Shown: positions 19,904 through 30,119 of the stretch, in pieces
Layout of the letters: each line of letters opens with the position of its first letter
Position numbering within the stretch: the stretch's first letter is position 1
Assembly: GCA_963585895.1 (NCBI GenBank)
Contig: OY757934.1
Coordinates: forward strand, 46,482,322-46,546,321
Source of the DNA: Sepioteuthis lessoniana
Taxonomy: Eukaryota > Mollusca > Cephalopoda > Myopsida > Loliginidae
DNA length: 64,000 nt
Direction of reading: 5' to 3'
Notes under the pieces: generated by a model
The model's input: only the letters and a program-made list of their open reading frames with translations
Told to the model about the DNA's origin: nothing
Database searches by the model: none
Translations under genes and position numbers: made by a program

Positions 19904-20286
19904 CTTGCTCTCTGTGACTTTTGCTTATTCCCTAAGCTCACCAGCTGCCGTTATGAGACAATTGAGGAGATGAAAAAGGCTGTGACGAAGGTCATTGATA
20001 AACTCAGACAAGAGGACTTCCATGGGGCCTTCCAGAAGTTTTTGGAAAGGTACAACAAGTGCATTGAAGCCGGAGGAGATTACTTCGAAGGGGACTAGAG
20101 TTTCATGTGTGTACTATCAATAAAAGTGCCCATACGAAAAAAGTCTGGAACCTTATTTAATGATCCTCGTATATATATATATATATAAGGATATATATTA
20201 CCTTTTAAAATTAATTTCGAACACTAATTACGTTCCACAGTTTGGAAAAAGAGCGCTAGTAATCGAAATAGAATGTTAAAAACTTT

Positions 20287-20732
20287 CCGATGTTTGTTTG
20301 TTTGTTTTTTATTTGGGGTGGGTATAGCATATCGTAGGTTATTTAATGGCCAATCTATTTCGAACAATTCAGTACAGTTTTCTTTCACACAGTTTCACAC
20401 AGTTTAAATGTGAAAACAGACTTATTTCAATCTATTCAGTTTAACATAAGTACACAGTTTAAATGTCAAAAACAGTTCTATTTTATAGAATTCAGTTTAG
20501 CATAAGTACTGTTTAAATGTCAAGCCCATAGATTGGACCCTATCAGGTGCTACCACTCCGTAGCTAAGTGGACATGGGAGCAATGGTAACAAAGGGGTAC
20601 TCCGCATTTCCCAAAGCTCCAGCATTACTGAATTGCTAAGTGTCATATACAGGACATTAGTTGGGAGAGTCTTACTTTTCTGTAGAGATGCTGTCAGTGT
20701 ATTCTGCAGTTCCTACCGACTGGGCCAGAAGG
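20287..20732 (-). mobile_element. SINE-C
   Basis: Tail (ATATCGTAGGTTATTTAATG), internal units (ACACAGTTTAAATGTCAAAA) and reversed head (AGCATTACTGAATTGCTAAG; TCCTACCGACTGGGCC). Confidence 0.85.
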
Positions 20733-20759
20733 AAATAGTGGTAGAACATATATACACAT

Positions 20760-20931
20760 ACATATATATATGTGTGTGCGTGTGCGTGTGTGTTTGTGTG
20801 TGTGTGTTCTATTTCTATTAACTACTCTGTAAATGCTTTAAAATGAAAACCGAAAAGTTTAACTTCGGCAAATAATTGAACTATGAATAAAATCATCTAT
20901 TGAATGCCTTTCTTTTAATATTTCACATATT

Positions 20932-20987
<56 letters not shown>

Positions 20988-21017
20988 TATATACGTGTGT
21001 GTGTGTGTGTGTGAGTA
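20760..21017. repeat. Cluster of TA, TG and CA microsatellites
   Basis: (TG)n at about 20770-20808, (CA)n-(TA)n at 20934-20976, (CA)/(TA)/(TG)n to about 21013. Confidence 0.9.
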
Positions 21018-21120
21018 CATATGATTGTCGGGTGAAAAGGTCATACGCTGACAAAGATACCATCATAGAATCTCATCAAATTAGTTTTATTTTTCAACAT
21101 AGCCCACCTCATTTATATAT

Positions 21121-21351
21121 AAGTAAAGTTGACGACCGTAGTCGAGGGCGACCTGAATGTCCTCTTTTCAATATCAACTAAATCGAGGTGTAGGGAAGGG
21201 GGTTACTCCTTTCCCTGAAATGCTTCACTTTAGCCTTGAAACATACCTTATGATGCTGAATATTAAGCAAGGAGGTATCAAGTACCATTCTTTGATTCTT
21301 TGGTATAGCTCGACCTGGGATTGAACCCCGGTTTTCTTGGCCATTGGCAAA

Positions 21352-21355
<4 letters not shown>
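21121..21355 (-). mobile_element. SINE-D
   Basis: Reversed family order from AAAGTTGACGACCGTAGTCG to the B-box complement GGGATTGAACCCC and GGCCATTGGCAAACACT; it ends at a (TA)n. Confidence 0.85.

Positions 21356-21391
<36 letters not shown>
21356..21391. repeat. (TA)n microsatellite
   Basis: Abuts the SINE-D head. Confidence 0.95.
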
Positions 21392-21396
<5 letters not shown>

Positions 21397-22049
21397 TTGA
21401 AATACCAGTTCAAGTCCGAAGAGTAAGAAATAATGTAGCAGAACGAACGCCCAAATCTAGTTGGCAAAACCTTTCCTTCCTCACACGCTAGTGTGATTAT
21501 CTCATAGAGTAATCAGAAGTTACCTGTGACTCGCAAATTTTCCCGTATCGTAAAAAACACTAAAAAAAAGCAAAAAAATTGACCTCATGCCTTTCAGCTA
21601 GACTTTTAAATGCTTATCTTCTAACCTGTTTTCCGTGCAGGTTTCTAGAGAGAAAGGTGGGAGCGAAGCCAAAAGAATCTGTGGAAATTGACCCCAAGAA
21701 TTTGAATCACCCGGGGTTAGAGTAAGACATTTAGAGAAAAATGTACGCATGAAGTTTCGTGTTTTCCAAAATATCCGTTAAAGAAAAATAACACACGCTG
21801 ATAAAAAAAAAAGGGGAAAAAAACCGTGAAAAGCAGGTGTTGTTGTTAATATTTCAGTTAGAATGAGCGAAGATAGAAAGGAATTTTTTTTCTTTAAAAT
21901 ACGGGGGCATTCTCTTTCATATGATGTATGGAAATGAAATTAAAAAAGCTAGAACGCTGAGTATTACGCAATAAATAGATAGGTTATTCGTGGAGACTAG
22001 TAGGTAAATAGATAAGAAGTCACGCTATGTGAGTAAAAATGATGCCAAG

Positions 22050-22055
<6 letters not shown>
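21392..22055. other. Non-coding, unassigned
   Basis: No gene or repeat recognised; a GTTCAAGTCC phrase near 21410 lacks an upstream A box. Confidence 0.45.
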
Positions 22056-22080
<25 letters not shown>

Positions 22081-22186
22081 GCTCCTGTATGAATATGCAT
22101 GGAACATATCGATACAAAACGCTGCCTCCCAACAACCTTGACACTGGATTTAACATTATTGTGTACGTATTACTGCCAGAAAACTG

Positions 22187-22189
<3 letters not shown>

Positions 22190-22269
<80 letters not shown>

Positions 22270-22298
22270 TACACACACACACACACACAAACACACAA

Positions 22299-22334
<36 letters not shown>

Positions 22335-22335
22335 C
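22190..22335. repeat. Compound (TA)n-(TC)n-(CA)n-(TA)n array
   Basis: Four dinucleotide motifs in series; all overlapping long frames are artefacts. Confidence 0.97.
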
Positions 22336-22543
22336 TTTTTGCTGGTCCAACGGGAGAAAAGTACATGAATTAGTCGGAAAGTGAATTTGGTATTTTAGAT
22401 TTTGTTTTCATAACTTTGCTTTATACGTGTTTCTGACTTCATAGTCGTGCTCAAGAAGCTCATCCTAAACACAACAATAAATTCTGAAACACGGTTAGCG
22501 CAAAGTTATAAAAAAAATCTAAAATTCACTTGCGGACTTATTC

Positions 22544-22545
<2 letters not shown>
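22336..22545. other. Non-coding, unassigned
   Basis: No feature recognised. Confidence 0.4.

Positions 22546-22601
<56 letters not shown>
22546..22601. repeat. (TA)n microsatellite
   Basis: Directly precedes the LINE fragment. Confidence 0.95.
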
Positions 22602-22603
<2 letters not shown>

Positions 22604-22628
22604 AGTTTCTATATGCCCACCTACTGGC

Positions 22629-22882
22629 ATTTAGACGAACAGGAGATGCGAGACACTGCTGGAGAAGAAAGGACACACTCATAAGCAACGGTTCTCCTAT
22701 GAACCCCTTTACAAGGACGCGTAAGTGTAGGACGACCTGCTAGAACTTATCTACAATAGCTCTGTACGAGAACAGGATGTAGCTTAGATGACCAGCCGGA
22801 AGCGATGGATGATAAAGACGGATGACGAGAGAGATAGATAGGGAAATCCGTGCGAGCAGCACGATGTGGTGATGATGATATA
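22629..22882 (+). mobile_element. LINE 3' fragment with GATGAT tail
   Basis: GCGAGACACTGCTGGAGAAG, GGACGACCTGCTAGAAC and GCAGCACGATGTGGTGATGA match the 3' part of the 44-45.8 kb LINE; diverged. Confidence 0.8.
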
Positions 22883-23602
22883 TAAGAGAGAGAGGAAGAG
22901 AGGAAGAGAGAGAGAGAGAAAGAGAGCGAGAGAAAGTTTGTTTGTTTGTTTGTGTGCGTGTGTGTGTGTGTGCGTGTGTGATCTCTAGTACTATCTGGTA
23001 ATTGCATAGACCACAGGGATGTGGATTCATGCCTTTTCCAAGTTTTATTAGTGTCAAAGGAGCAGCCTCACCAGACAACTGACGGTGGAAGAGAATATTG
23101 AGATAAGGATTCATTCATTTCTCAACGATATTAGAGTTAAGAAAATATAAAAAGTCTCAGCCGACTGACGATGGGATAGAATTCAGATTAATACTTTTTC
23201 AAAGGGTATAAGTGTTTTTATGCGAATATAACCTCAACCGACCGTTTACGGTAATTACTTGACAATATGAAAGAGAAAGAAAAAAAAATGATTGTCTGAG
23301 TAGGCTGGTTTATTTAGAGGCAACCTTCCGCCATTGAAGAATCATAAAACTATGTGTCAAGTGATGTCTATTGTGAAGCAACTTAGTCTCTCTTTATAGA
23401 AAGCGCAGGTCCTTAACAATTTAATGTTAAGTATTCTTTAAGATCTGTGCTTGGACAATTTACAGAAATAGAATCTTGAATATAAATTGCATCAATCACT
23501 AAATTTCTTGAATGTCACGTCAGTTAAATGCTCTCAAGATATAGCTCATCCATTGTGACAAGTTTTGGCGCTCAAATTTTGTTTGTCCATCTTATAACAA
23601 AA
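22883..23602. other. Microsatellites and unclassified repeat
   Basis: (GA)n, (TTTG)n and (GT)n at 22887-22980. Then weak SINE-A-like phrases (GGATTCATGCCTTTTCCAAG at 23022). 23285-23480 shows scattered similarity to 27185-27450 (GAAAGCGCAGGTCCTTAA versus GAAAGTGCAGGCCCTTAA). No gene. Confidence 0.5.
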
Positions 23603-23946
23603 AGACTAATCGTCGCAAGTTAAATGCTATGCCAGTTGTTATTTAATTTTTTCTAATAATTCATCTTGATTTTAGTTACTTTTTATTATAATTTACCGAG
23701 ACTAAAAATATCTTGCTGCGTGGATCAAAACTAAAAAACAAGTCCCACCCTCGAAGTGGTTTTACTTTGGTAAGTTTGTCTGTGTATCAAATTTCAAGAT
23801 ACCCATCGATTTACAGGTGTTTATAAATAGGACTGCTATATATAGTAAAGTTGGCGATTATAATCGAGGGTGACTCGATGGCTCCCTTTCCAATAGCTAC
23901 TACACAGAGGTGTAGGGGAGGGAGCTACTCCTTTCCCTGAATTGCT
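23603..23946. repeat. Duplicated segment, copy 1
   Basis: Near-identical to 25828-26162, including the unique phrases CTTGCTGCGTGGATCAAAAC and AAATAGGACTGCTATATATA and the adjoining 3' part of a SINE-D. The shared junction shows that the SINE was already there when the segment was copied. Confidence 0.9.
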
Positions 23947-24080
23947 CCACAACCTTTGATCCTCACCTTATTATGCTAAGTATTAAGCAAGGTGGTATCA
24001 AGTATCATTTTTCGTGTCGCGACCTGAGATTGAACCCCAGTCTCCCCGACCATTGACGAACACTTTACTGATTCGGCCAA
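23846..24080 (-). mobile_element. SINE-D
   Basis: From AAAGTTGGCGATTATAATCG to GATTGAACCCCAGTCTCC and the reversed head (GAACACTTTACTGATTCGGC). Confidence 0.85.
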
Positions 24081-24096
24081 TATATATATATATATA

Positions 24097-24371
24097 ATAC
24101 CAACCCCTTCACACAAGCAGGATGTGACACAAGGTCATTTTTTAACGAATTTTAACAAATTTGTATTGAGAGTTTTCTTTCTCCTAGACCGGTTGCCATG
24201 CGAATGTTAAAAAGTCCAGTCTGTCCTACTATTTACCCATAGTTGGAGGAATAATAGTTGGGTTCATATCTTCCCTAATGTCATCAGCACTATGAGAAAT
24301 GTAAACAGCCTTCTCCAAGATTTGAACTCGGTTCGTTTGCAATGATAATAACTATTACCACTCGAATGCCT
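24097..24371 (-). mobile_element. SINE-A
   Basis: Reversed 3' end (CCAACCCCTTCACACAAGCA), CTAGACCGGTTGCCATG, central domain and reversed head (AACTATTACCACTCGAATG). Confidence 0.8.
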
Positions 24372-24380
24372 CTAACATCA

Positions 24381-24511
24381 TATACAGGGGGCATCTGCGG
24401 TGTAATGGTTATGTCCAAGGAAACAGACATGTCGAACCGACTTCAAATCCTGAACGAGGCTGTTAGCATTTCACAGAGCACTAATACCTTTGGGAAATGT
24501 ATGGATCCAAT

Positions 24512-24557
<46 letters not shown>

Positions 24558-24703
24558 ATTAATAAATAGTAAGGCAGACTATGTTCTTTAACCTTGGTAT
24601 AGACTCCGGTATAGGAGAAAAAAAACTCTGAATTCAAACCTATTAAACTCCGCTTAAAGATTGACCTTATATAGCATCTTGCTCGTTTGGCGGGGTTAGT
24701 ACA
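24381..24703 (+). mobile_element. SINE-A with internal (TC)n expansion
   Basis: Head GGTGTAATGGTTATGTCCAA, B-box region ACTTCAAATCCTGAACGAGG, central domain, and 3' end with ACTCCGCTTAAAGATTGACC. The TTCTCCCTC of the central domain has grown into a 40-bp (TC)n at 24514-24554. Confidence 0.85.
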
Positions 24704-24704
24704 T

Positions 24705-24772
<68 letters not shown>
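24704..24772. repeat. (TA)n-(GA)n microsatellite
   Basis: Follows the SINE-A 3' end. Confidence 0.95.
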
Positions 24773-24774
<2 letters not shown>

Positions 24775-25093
24775 TGAAAGACAAAGTAATCCAAAGTGGA
24801 GAATTTAATGTAAAAGAAAGTCGACGCTATTACGTTTCTTCTTCAGGACTTAGAAAAGATATCGAGTATCGTTAGATCAACGATGGATGTTTAATGAAAT
24901 ACAAAACAAGGAAATTATATATACAGAGAAAGGGGAACACCCGTTTAATCAATAAATCAGCTTTTATATTTCATACTTCCATATATATATATATATATAT
25001 ATCGTATACAACCTCTCAATTGAATACCTAAATAATTGAAACTATCTAAGTATATCCAATAATGGAATATCCAATAATTGAAACTATTTAAGT

Positions 25094-25349
25094 AAAAGTT
25101 AGCGACCATAGTCGAGGGTGACCCGAAGGCTCCCTTTTCGATAGCTACTACACCAAGGTGTAGGGGAGGGCGCTACTCCATTCCCTGGATTGCTCCACTT
25201 TACCCTTGAACCGTACCTTATAATGCTGAGTGTTAAGCAAGGTGGTATCAAGTTCCATTTTTAAAGTCTTTGGTATGACTCGACCTGGGATTGAACCCAG
25301 GTCTCCCGGGCCATTGGCGAACACTCTAACCGCTGGGCCAATGTCCCGG
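25094..25349 (-). mobile_element. SINE-D, full length, with 16-bp target duplication
   Basis: Reversed family order ending CTCTAACCGCTGGGCCAATG. TTGAAACTATTTAAGT occurs at 25078-25093 and again at 25350-25365, a perfect target-site duplication that fixes both ends. Confidence 0.95.
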
Positions 25350-25365
25350 TTGAAACTATTTAAGT

Positions 25366-25827
25366 GTATGTAAACAAATACAAATGACCTCCGGCTCGTT
25401 TAAAATAATGTTACCTACAAAATATCTGTTTGCGGATCCTATATATTTAATAATAACATTATATATATATATATATATAAAACAGAAATTTGGCACAAAA
25501 TATTCTGCAAGGGTTGACATACCATAAAACCCAACCAAACAACATAGTCCAAAAGTGAATGTAAAACTACGAATAAAGTTCTAACTCGTATTACTACGAT
25601 GTCATACTCCAGCACCTTAGTCTCTACTCTACGGAGACTTGCCTAACCCTTAGAGGACAATTTTCCATAGCAAACTCAAGTTTCTTGGAGTAAAACAATT
25701 AGTTCAAGACATATTGGAAGCTGAGGAAGTTAAAGTGAAATGCCGGAATTTCTAGACAAAGATTGATAATTATGATCGTTGATTTTTTTTTTAATTTCTT
25801 TTGACAGTTGTCTTGGAAAAGACTAAT
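25366..25827. other. Non-coding, unassigned
   Basis: (TA)n at about 25460-25478; no gene recognised. Confidence 0.45.
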
Positions 25828-26162
25828 CGTCGCAATTACGAAAAGTTAAATGTTATGCTAGTAATTATTTTTTTTTTACTAATAATTCATCTTGATTTTA
25901 GTTACTTTTTATTATAATTTACCATGACTAAAAATATCTTGCTGCGTGGATCAAAACTAAAAAACAAGTCCCACCCTCGAAGTGGTTTTACTTTGGTAAG
26001 TTTGTCTGTGTATCAAATTTCAAGATACTCATCGATTTACAGGTGGTTATAAATAGGACTGCTATATATAGTAAAGTTGGCGATTATAATCGAGGGCGAC
26101 CCGATGGCTCCCTTTCCAATAGCTACTACACCGAGGTGTAGGGGAGGGAGCTACTCCTTTCC
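25828..26162. repeat. Duplicated segment, copy 2 (with truncated SINE-D)
   Basis: Near-identical to 23603-23946, same orientation, 2.2 kb away. The SINE-D part stops at CTACTCCTTTCC, so this copy is truncated within the SINE. Confidence 0.9.
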
Positions 26163-26525
26163 GTTATCATCAAAATATTTCAGAATTAATATCCATGTCA
26201 CTTAAGTTTTTTAAAAAGTTTTATTTAAGAATTTTATTTTTCACATAATCTAAAACTCTAGATTGTTAAACTAGAGAAAAAACTATGTTCATAAATTGTG
26301 ATGCTTAAAGTTTAGTCGGCCGTCTCAAGCCACGAACTTCTGTAATGGATGAAATACGGTTTGACTTCAAACCAAATCATATTTCCTCGAGACACCCTCA
26401 TTAAAATCTCCAATAATGTTAAATAGTTGAAAGGGATACAAAAATATTAAAAAAAGACTAATGCTTATTTCTACACTGCCTTTTAAAAATATAATTTAAA
26501 TGTGACACATAAGTATTTTAAGAAA
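26163..26525. other. AT-rich non-coding
   Basis: Nothing recognised. Confidence 0.45.
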
Positions 26526-26526
26526 C

Positions 26527-26563
26527 GTCGCTTATTTATTGTCACAGAGAATAAATAAGCGAC
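26527..26563. other. Perfect 14-bp inverted repeat (hairpin)
   Basis: GTCGCTTATTTATT, loop GTCACAGAG, AATAAATAAGCGAC. The right arm continues into the CGA-TTCAAAT region of a diverged SINE-A. Confidence 0.9.
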
Positions 26564-26789
26564 CCGAATTCAAATGTTGTGTGACACTGTTTGAATTTCA
26601 CTTCGTACTAATGCCCTCTGCTTTCCCTTCCTATGGACAGGTAAATAGTAGAGGAGACTGTTTCTTTTTAGCTTTGTTTAGACAACCAGTCTAGGAGACG
26701 GAAAACTGATTTCAAAGCAGTTTTAATCCCTCCTTAAAATTGTACTTGTGTCACATCCCACTTGTGGTGGAGGGGTTGGGTAAATATAT
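26550..26789 (+). mobile_element. SINE-A, diverged, head replaced
   Basis: GAATTCAAATGTTGTGTGAC (B-box region), CAACCAGTCTAGGAGACGG and GTGGAGGGGTTGGGTAAATA; the A-box head is absent, its place taken by the hairpin. Confidence 0.75.
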
Positions 26790-27080
26790 ACAATCATTCC
26801 CCGGAGCTTTTTAAAAAATTCTTTTCTAATAAGAAAGCTAACAAATATATTTCATTTTCATTTTAATTAATGTTCTTTCAAATAATTTTACGTGCCAACC
26901 GAATAAGGTTTTAAAAGAATACAGATATTTATCAAAATAATTTAACAGTTGAAATTTTGTACCACACATTGATCTTCAAATCAGTTCATTGATTTTAGTT
27001 GTTTTGAATTTTAAATAATTCAATCTTAAGATAATAAAAGGTTCAAGAATTACTTATATAATAGATATATATGTAAATAA
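26790..27080. other. AT-rich non-coding
   Basis: Nothing recognised. Confidence 0.45.
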
Positions 27081-27176
27081 GTTGGAGAAGGAAAACTCTG
27101 AATTCAAACCTGTTAAACTCCGCTTAAAAATTGACCTTGTGTCATATCCTGCCCGAGCGGAGGGGTTGGGTAAATA
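27081..27176 (+). mobile_element. SINE-A, 3' fragment
   Basis: Starts at GTTGGAGAAGGAAAACTCTG and runs to GGGGTTGGGTAAATA: a 5'-truncated copy. Confidence 0.85.
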
Positions 27177-27617
27177 TGCATACACCGTCGAGAAATCGTA
27201 AGACTGATCGTCAAGTGATGACTGTAGCTAAGGAACAAGTTCTCCCCTTTGAAGGAGCAGAGGAAATTTTGGGTGTACAAGCCACCAATAAGTTCTTTTT
27301 TGTCTTGACCCTAAGCATATTTACTGCTGTAAATATGGAAAGTGCAGGCCCTTAAAGACATTACAATTTCACTTTTAAGCATTTCTCAAGATTCGTCCTT
27401 AGCTAGTTTACTGGAATAAGATCTTTTATATAAACGCCATCACCCACAAAATATTTTTTCTAGTAATTCATCTTGATTTTTGTTGCTTTTCATCAAAACT
27501 CACCAATAGTCTCCGGCAGTGTAGATAAAAAAATAAAAAATAAACTCCCGGTAAGATTTGAACCGATATCTCTTTCATCTCAAGAAGCTTACTGGTATAC
27601 AGCAAAAGAAATATCTA
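27177..27617. other. Unclassified repeat (related to 23285-23700)
   Basis: Phrases such as GGCCCTTAAAGACATTACAA and AATTCATCTTGATTTTTGTT recur near 23410 and 23660. No gene; the 74-codon frame starts in the SINE-A end. Confidence 0.4.
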
Positions 27618-27822
27618 TGTGTCTACCCAGCCGCTCTGCATGAACAGGATGCGACACAAGGTCAGTTTGCTCACTGGAGTACAATTGGTTTGAATTCTGA
27701 AGTTTTCCTTCTGCTAGGCTGGTTTCTTAACCAAGCTTAAAGAATGCAGTCTGCATTACTATTTGCCCATAGCTGTAGAGAGAATAGATGCATTTTCCCA
27801 AGGGCATTAGCAAGAAATGAAA
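27618..27822 (-). mobile_element. SINE-A (host copy), part 1
   Basis: Reversed 3' half (GCATGAACAGGATGCGACAC; AGGCTGGTTTCTTAACCAAG) broken at 27822 by a plus-strand SINE-A. It resumes at 28117-28210. Confidence 0.85.
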
Positions 27823-28116
27823 TTGGAGGTGCCCGTGGTGTAATGGTTATCGTCGTAGGACATGGACACGGCGACACGAGTTCAAATCCTGGACAAGACT
27901 GATTGCATTTCACATGACACTAATACCCTTGGGAAAGGTATGAATCCAATTATTCTCCCTCCAGCTATGGGTAAATAGTAGGACAGACTGGGTTCTTCAG
28001 CCTTCGTGAGGCAACTAGTCTAGGAGAAGGAAAACTCTGAATTCAAACCTGTTAAACTCCGCTTAAAAATTGACCTTGTGTCATATCCTACCCGAGCGGA
28101 GGGGTTGATAAATAGG
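27823..28116 (+). mobile_element. SINE-A inserted into another SINE-A
   Basis: Full-length, from GGAGGTGCCCGTGGTGTAAT to GGAGGGGTTGATAAATAG. ATTAGCAAGAAATGAAA is repeated perfectly at 27806-27822 and 28117-28133, the 17-bp target duplication within the host SINE-A. Confidence 0.97.
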
Positions 28117-28210
28117 ATTAGCAAGAAATGAAACGCAAACAGCTTCGTCTTGTATTTGTGCTCAAATTACCATTCTATTTCTTACAATAATAAACATAAT
28201 TCTAAACGCA
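28117..28210 (-). mobile_element. SINE-A (host copy), part 2
   Basis: Continues the interrupted element: ACGCAAACAGCTTCGTCTTG through the reversed B-box and head, more diverged than the insert. Confidence 0.8.
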
Positions 28211-28379
28211 CCTTCAATGTGTGTGTATGTGTGTGTTCAGCAGTAACGTCACATATTAGCGAGATTTTTAATTGAGCAATTCTCTTAACGTATTCTTAGA
28301 GAATAAAATCATTCTTGTCCTATTTGTAATTGAACAATATCTGGAGTTGGAGGCCTGAGTATTTCTTGCTGTAATTTAC

Positions 28380-28649
28380 CATATTTACCAACCCCTCCGC
28401 CCGGGCAATTTTTAAGCGGAGTTTAACAGGTTTGAATTCAGAGTTTTCCTTCTCCTAGACTAGTTGCCTCACCAAGGCTGAAGAACCTAGTTTTCCTTAC
28501 TATTTACCCATAGCTGGAGGGAGAATAATTGGATTCATACCTTTCCCAAGGGTATTAGTGCTATGTGAAATGCAATCAGTCTCGTCCAGGATTTGAACTC
28601 GTGTCGCCGTGTCCATTTCCTACGACGATAACCATTATACCACGGGCAC
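28380..28649 (-). mobile_element. SINE-A with 17-bp target duplication and 3' deletion
   Basis: TTCTTGCTGTAATTTAC at 28363-28379 and 28650-28666. The element lacks about 20 bp of its 3' part between CCGCCCGGGCA and ATTTTTAAGCGGAG. Confidence 0.95.
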
Positions 28650-28734
28650 TTCTTGCTGTAATTTACAATCACATACCGAAATTATATCTTTTTACCTGAC
28701 CTTTATGTTACAGTCAAGATATGAATAGCTGGTC

Positions 28735-28951
28735 TGAAATCAGTTTTCCTTCTCCTGGACAAGTTACCGAACTAAAGCTAAAGAACCAAGTCTGCCCTAC
28801 TATTTACCCACAGCTAAAGAGAATAAAATACAGATGAATGCTTTTTTCCAAAGACATTAACGCCAAGTGAAAAGTAAAAAACCTTTGTGCAGGATTTGAA
28901 CTCAGATCGTCGATTCCATTTTCCTAGGACGATAATCGTTACACTAAGTAC
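28735..28951 (-). mobile_element. SINE-A, diverged
   Basis: GTTTTCCTTCTCCTGGACAA, TATTTACCCACAGCTAAAGA, GGATTTGAACTCAGATCG and TAGGACGATAATCGTTACAC; lacks the 3' terminus. Confidence 0.8.
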
Positions 28952-29261
28952 GCTTCCAATTAAAGAGAAACATTATGTATGTCTACTAATGTCTCTTGTC
29001 GAGCTGTCTGTCATTGCGCATGTGTCATATATGCAGGCTATCTTCAGCTATTTCTACACCAGGTAATGGCTGTTATATAATTTTTATCTGGACAATACTC
29101 GTCACTCGAGACAGGTTTTGTGATTCAAATTAAAGTCAGTTGTAAAAGAAAAAAAGGATAAAGTATCAAAATGATTACAATTAAGAGAAGTACTTGACTA
29201 CTAATATAATGTTGTACTGAAACTGGTTATATTTTTAGGTATGTCATCTATTGTAGTGATC
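28952..29261. other. Non-coding, unassigned
   Basis: No feature recognised. Confidence 0.4.
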
Positions 29262-29972
29262 ATTATCATCATCATGTCGTGCCGCTAGCACGGATATACC
29301 TGACCCTCTATCGCCACTTTTCCCTATCGTTCATCGCTTCTGGCAGGTCTTCAGGACGACATCCCGTATCCTCACATAGCTGCTGTATGTATGTTCGAGC
29401 TGGTCATCCTGCTTTTGCTTGGCCATATACGGGGATCCATAGGAGTACATCACTGATGAGTTCGACCTTGCTTCTCCAGCTGTGTCCTGCGTGTCTGGTT
29501 CGTCTAGCTTGTATAGTTTTCGTGATAGGAGGCTATTGGCCGTATAGTTGGTGCTTTGTGGAGTGTTGCCGCCAGGACTTGTTCAAGATTGCACGTAGCA
29601 TTCTTGTGTAATTGCCGTCTAGCTTCTTCTTCAGCCGTTTAGTTAGCGTCCAAGTAGTGCATCCCTATAGCAGTATCGATACAACCACTGCCTGGAAGAA
29701 ACTGCGTTTCATTTCATCGGTCAGGTCTGATTTCCATATGATCGAGAGCCTATTGATAGCTGTCCATGCTTTCGTTAGCCGTGTGTCGATGTCTTTTTCG
29801 GTTGATGAGACGCTGCTTCCTAGGTAGGTGAATTTGTCTACTAGTTTCAGAGAGGTTCCGTCTAGTGTGGAAATGTCACCTGTTTGGTTATAACACATAT
29901 ATTCAATTTTGTGTGCATTGACGTGGAGGCCAATGCCTGCAGCGGCTCGTTTCAAGTTATGCAGTACTAGCA
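29262..29972 (-). mobile_element. LINE 3' part, 711 bp
   Basis: Plus strand opens TCATTATCATCATCATGTCG, the reversed GATGAT tail. The minus strand encodes LERAAAGIGLHVNAHKIEYM-like sequence, TGDISTLDGTSLKLVDKFTY, TEKDIDTRLTKAWTAIN, then the C-terminal domain. The 102-codon open part (29665-29973) follows the RT palm. 5'-truncated just downstream of the YADD region. Confidence 0.92.
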
Positions 29973-30119
29973 TATATACACGTACCGATTAGCCAGAAAA
30001 ACACATTTATGTATAGGTATAACTATATTTTTACGTCCTATGAATTTACTTAATACCCAAGAAAATATATGTGTATGGATATGTGTGTACATACGTGTAT
30101 ATATGGGTATAAGTATGAT

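Larger units (their letters stand above)
18812..20098 (+). pseudogene. Mariner transposase, N- and C-terminal pieces
   Basis: Starts MQSGHEGPLEEQYAIKFYFK with an HTH-containing N-terminus (FEWHKRFNGGRESVRDDER, the conserved segment preceding GRP-type linkers). After a stop and frame breaks it jumps, with an internal deletion of roughly 100 codons, to KRPALFK-GQWHF, DNAPVHN-like, LTKMGI, VPHPPY. It is then cut by the solo LTR and resumes CDFCLFPKLTSCRYETIEE and EAGGDYFEGD with a stop at 20096-20098. Inactive: stops, deletion and insertion. Confidence 0.88.
18607..20169 (+). mobile_element. Mariner element, internally deleted, broken by a solo LTR
   Basis: TIRs: left CGTGGAACCTTAAATAAGTT then CCAGACTTTTTT; the right end reverse-complements to CGAGGATCATTAAATAAGGT then TCCAGACTTTTTT. 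TA flanks both ends (18605-18606, 20170-20171). Same family as 6655-7501. Subtracting the 653-bp LTR and one duplication leaves about 900 bp. Confidence 0.9.

Noticed and set aside
19476-19973. Overlapping frames of 121 and 137 codons on opposite strands
   Set aside because: Both span the 186-bp duplicated U3 part of a solo LTR; internal duplication keeps them open.
24828-24862. Minus-strand CCTGAAGAAGAAACG as a hammerhead or Penelope-like terminus
   Set aside because: CTGAAGA and GAAAC are adjacent with no stem II; may be a collapsed element end but cannot be supported.
27540-27600. B-box-like sequence GATTTGAACCGATATC as a tRNA gene
   Set aside because: No A box at proper spacing and no cloverleaf.
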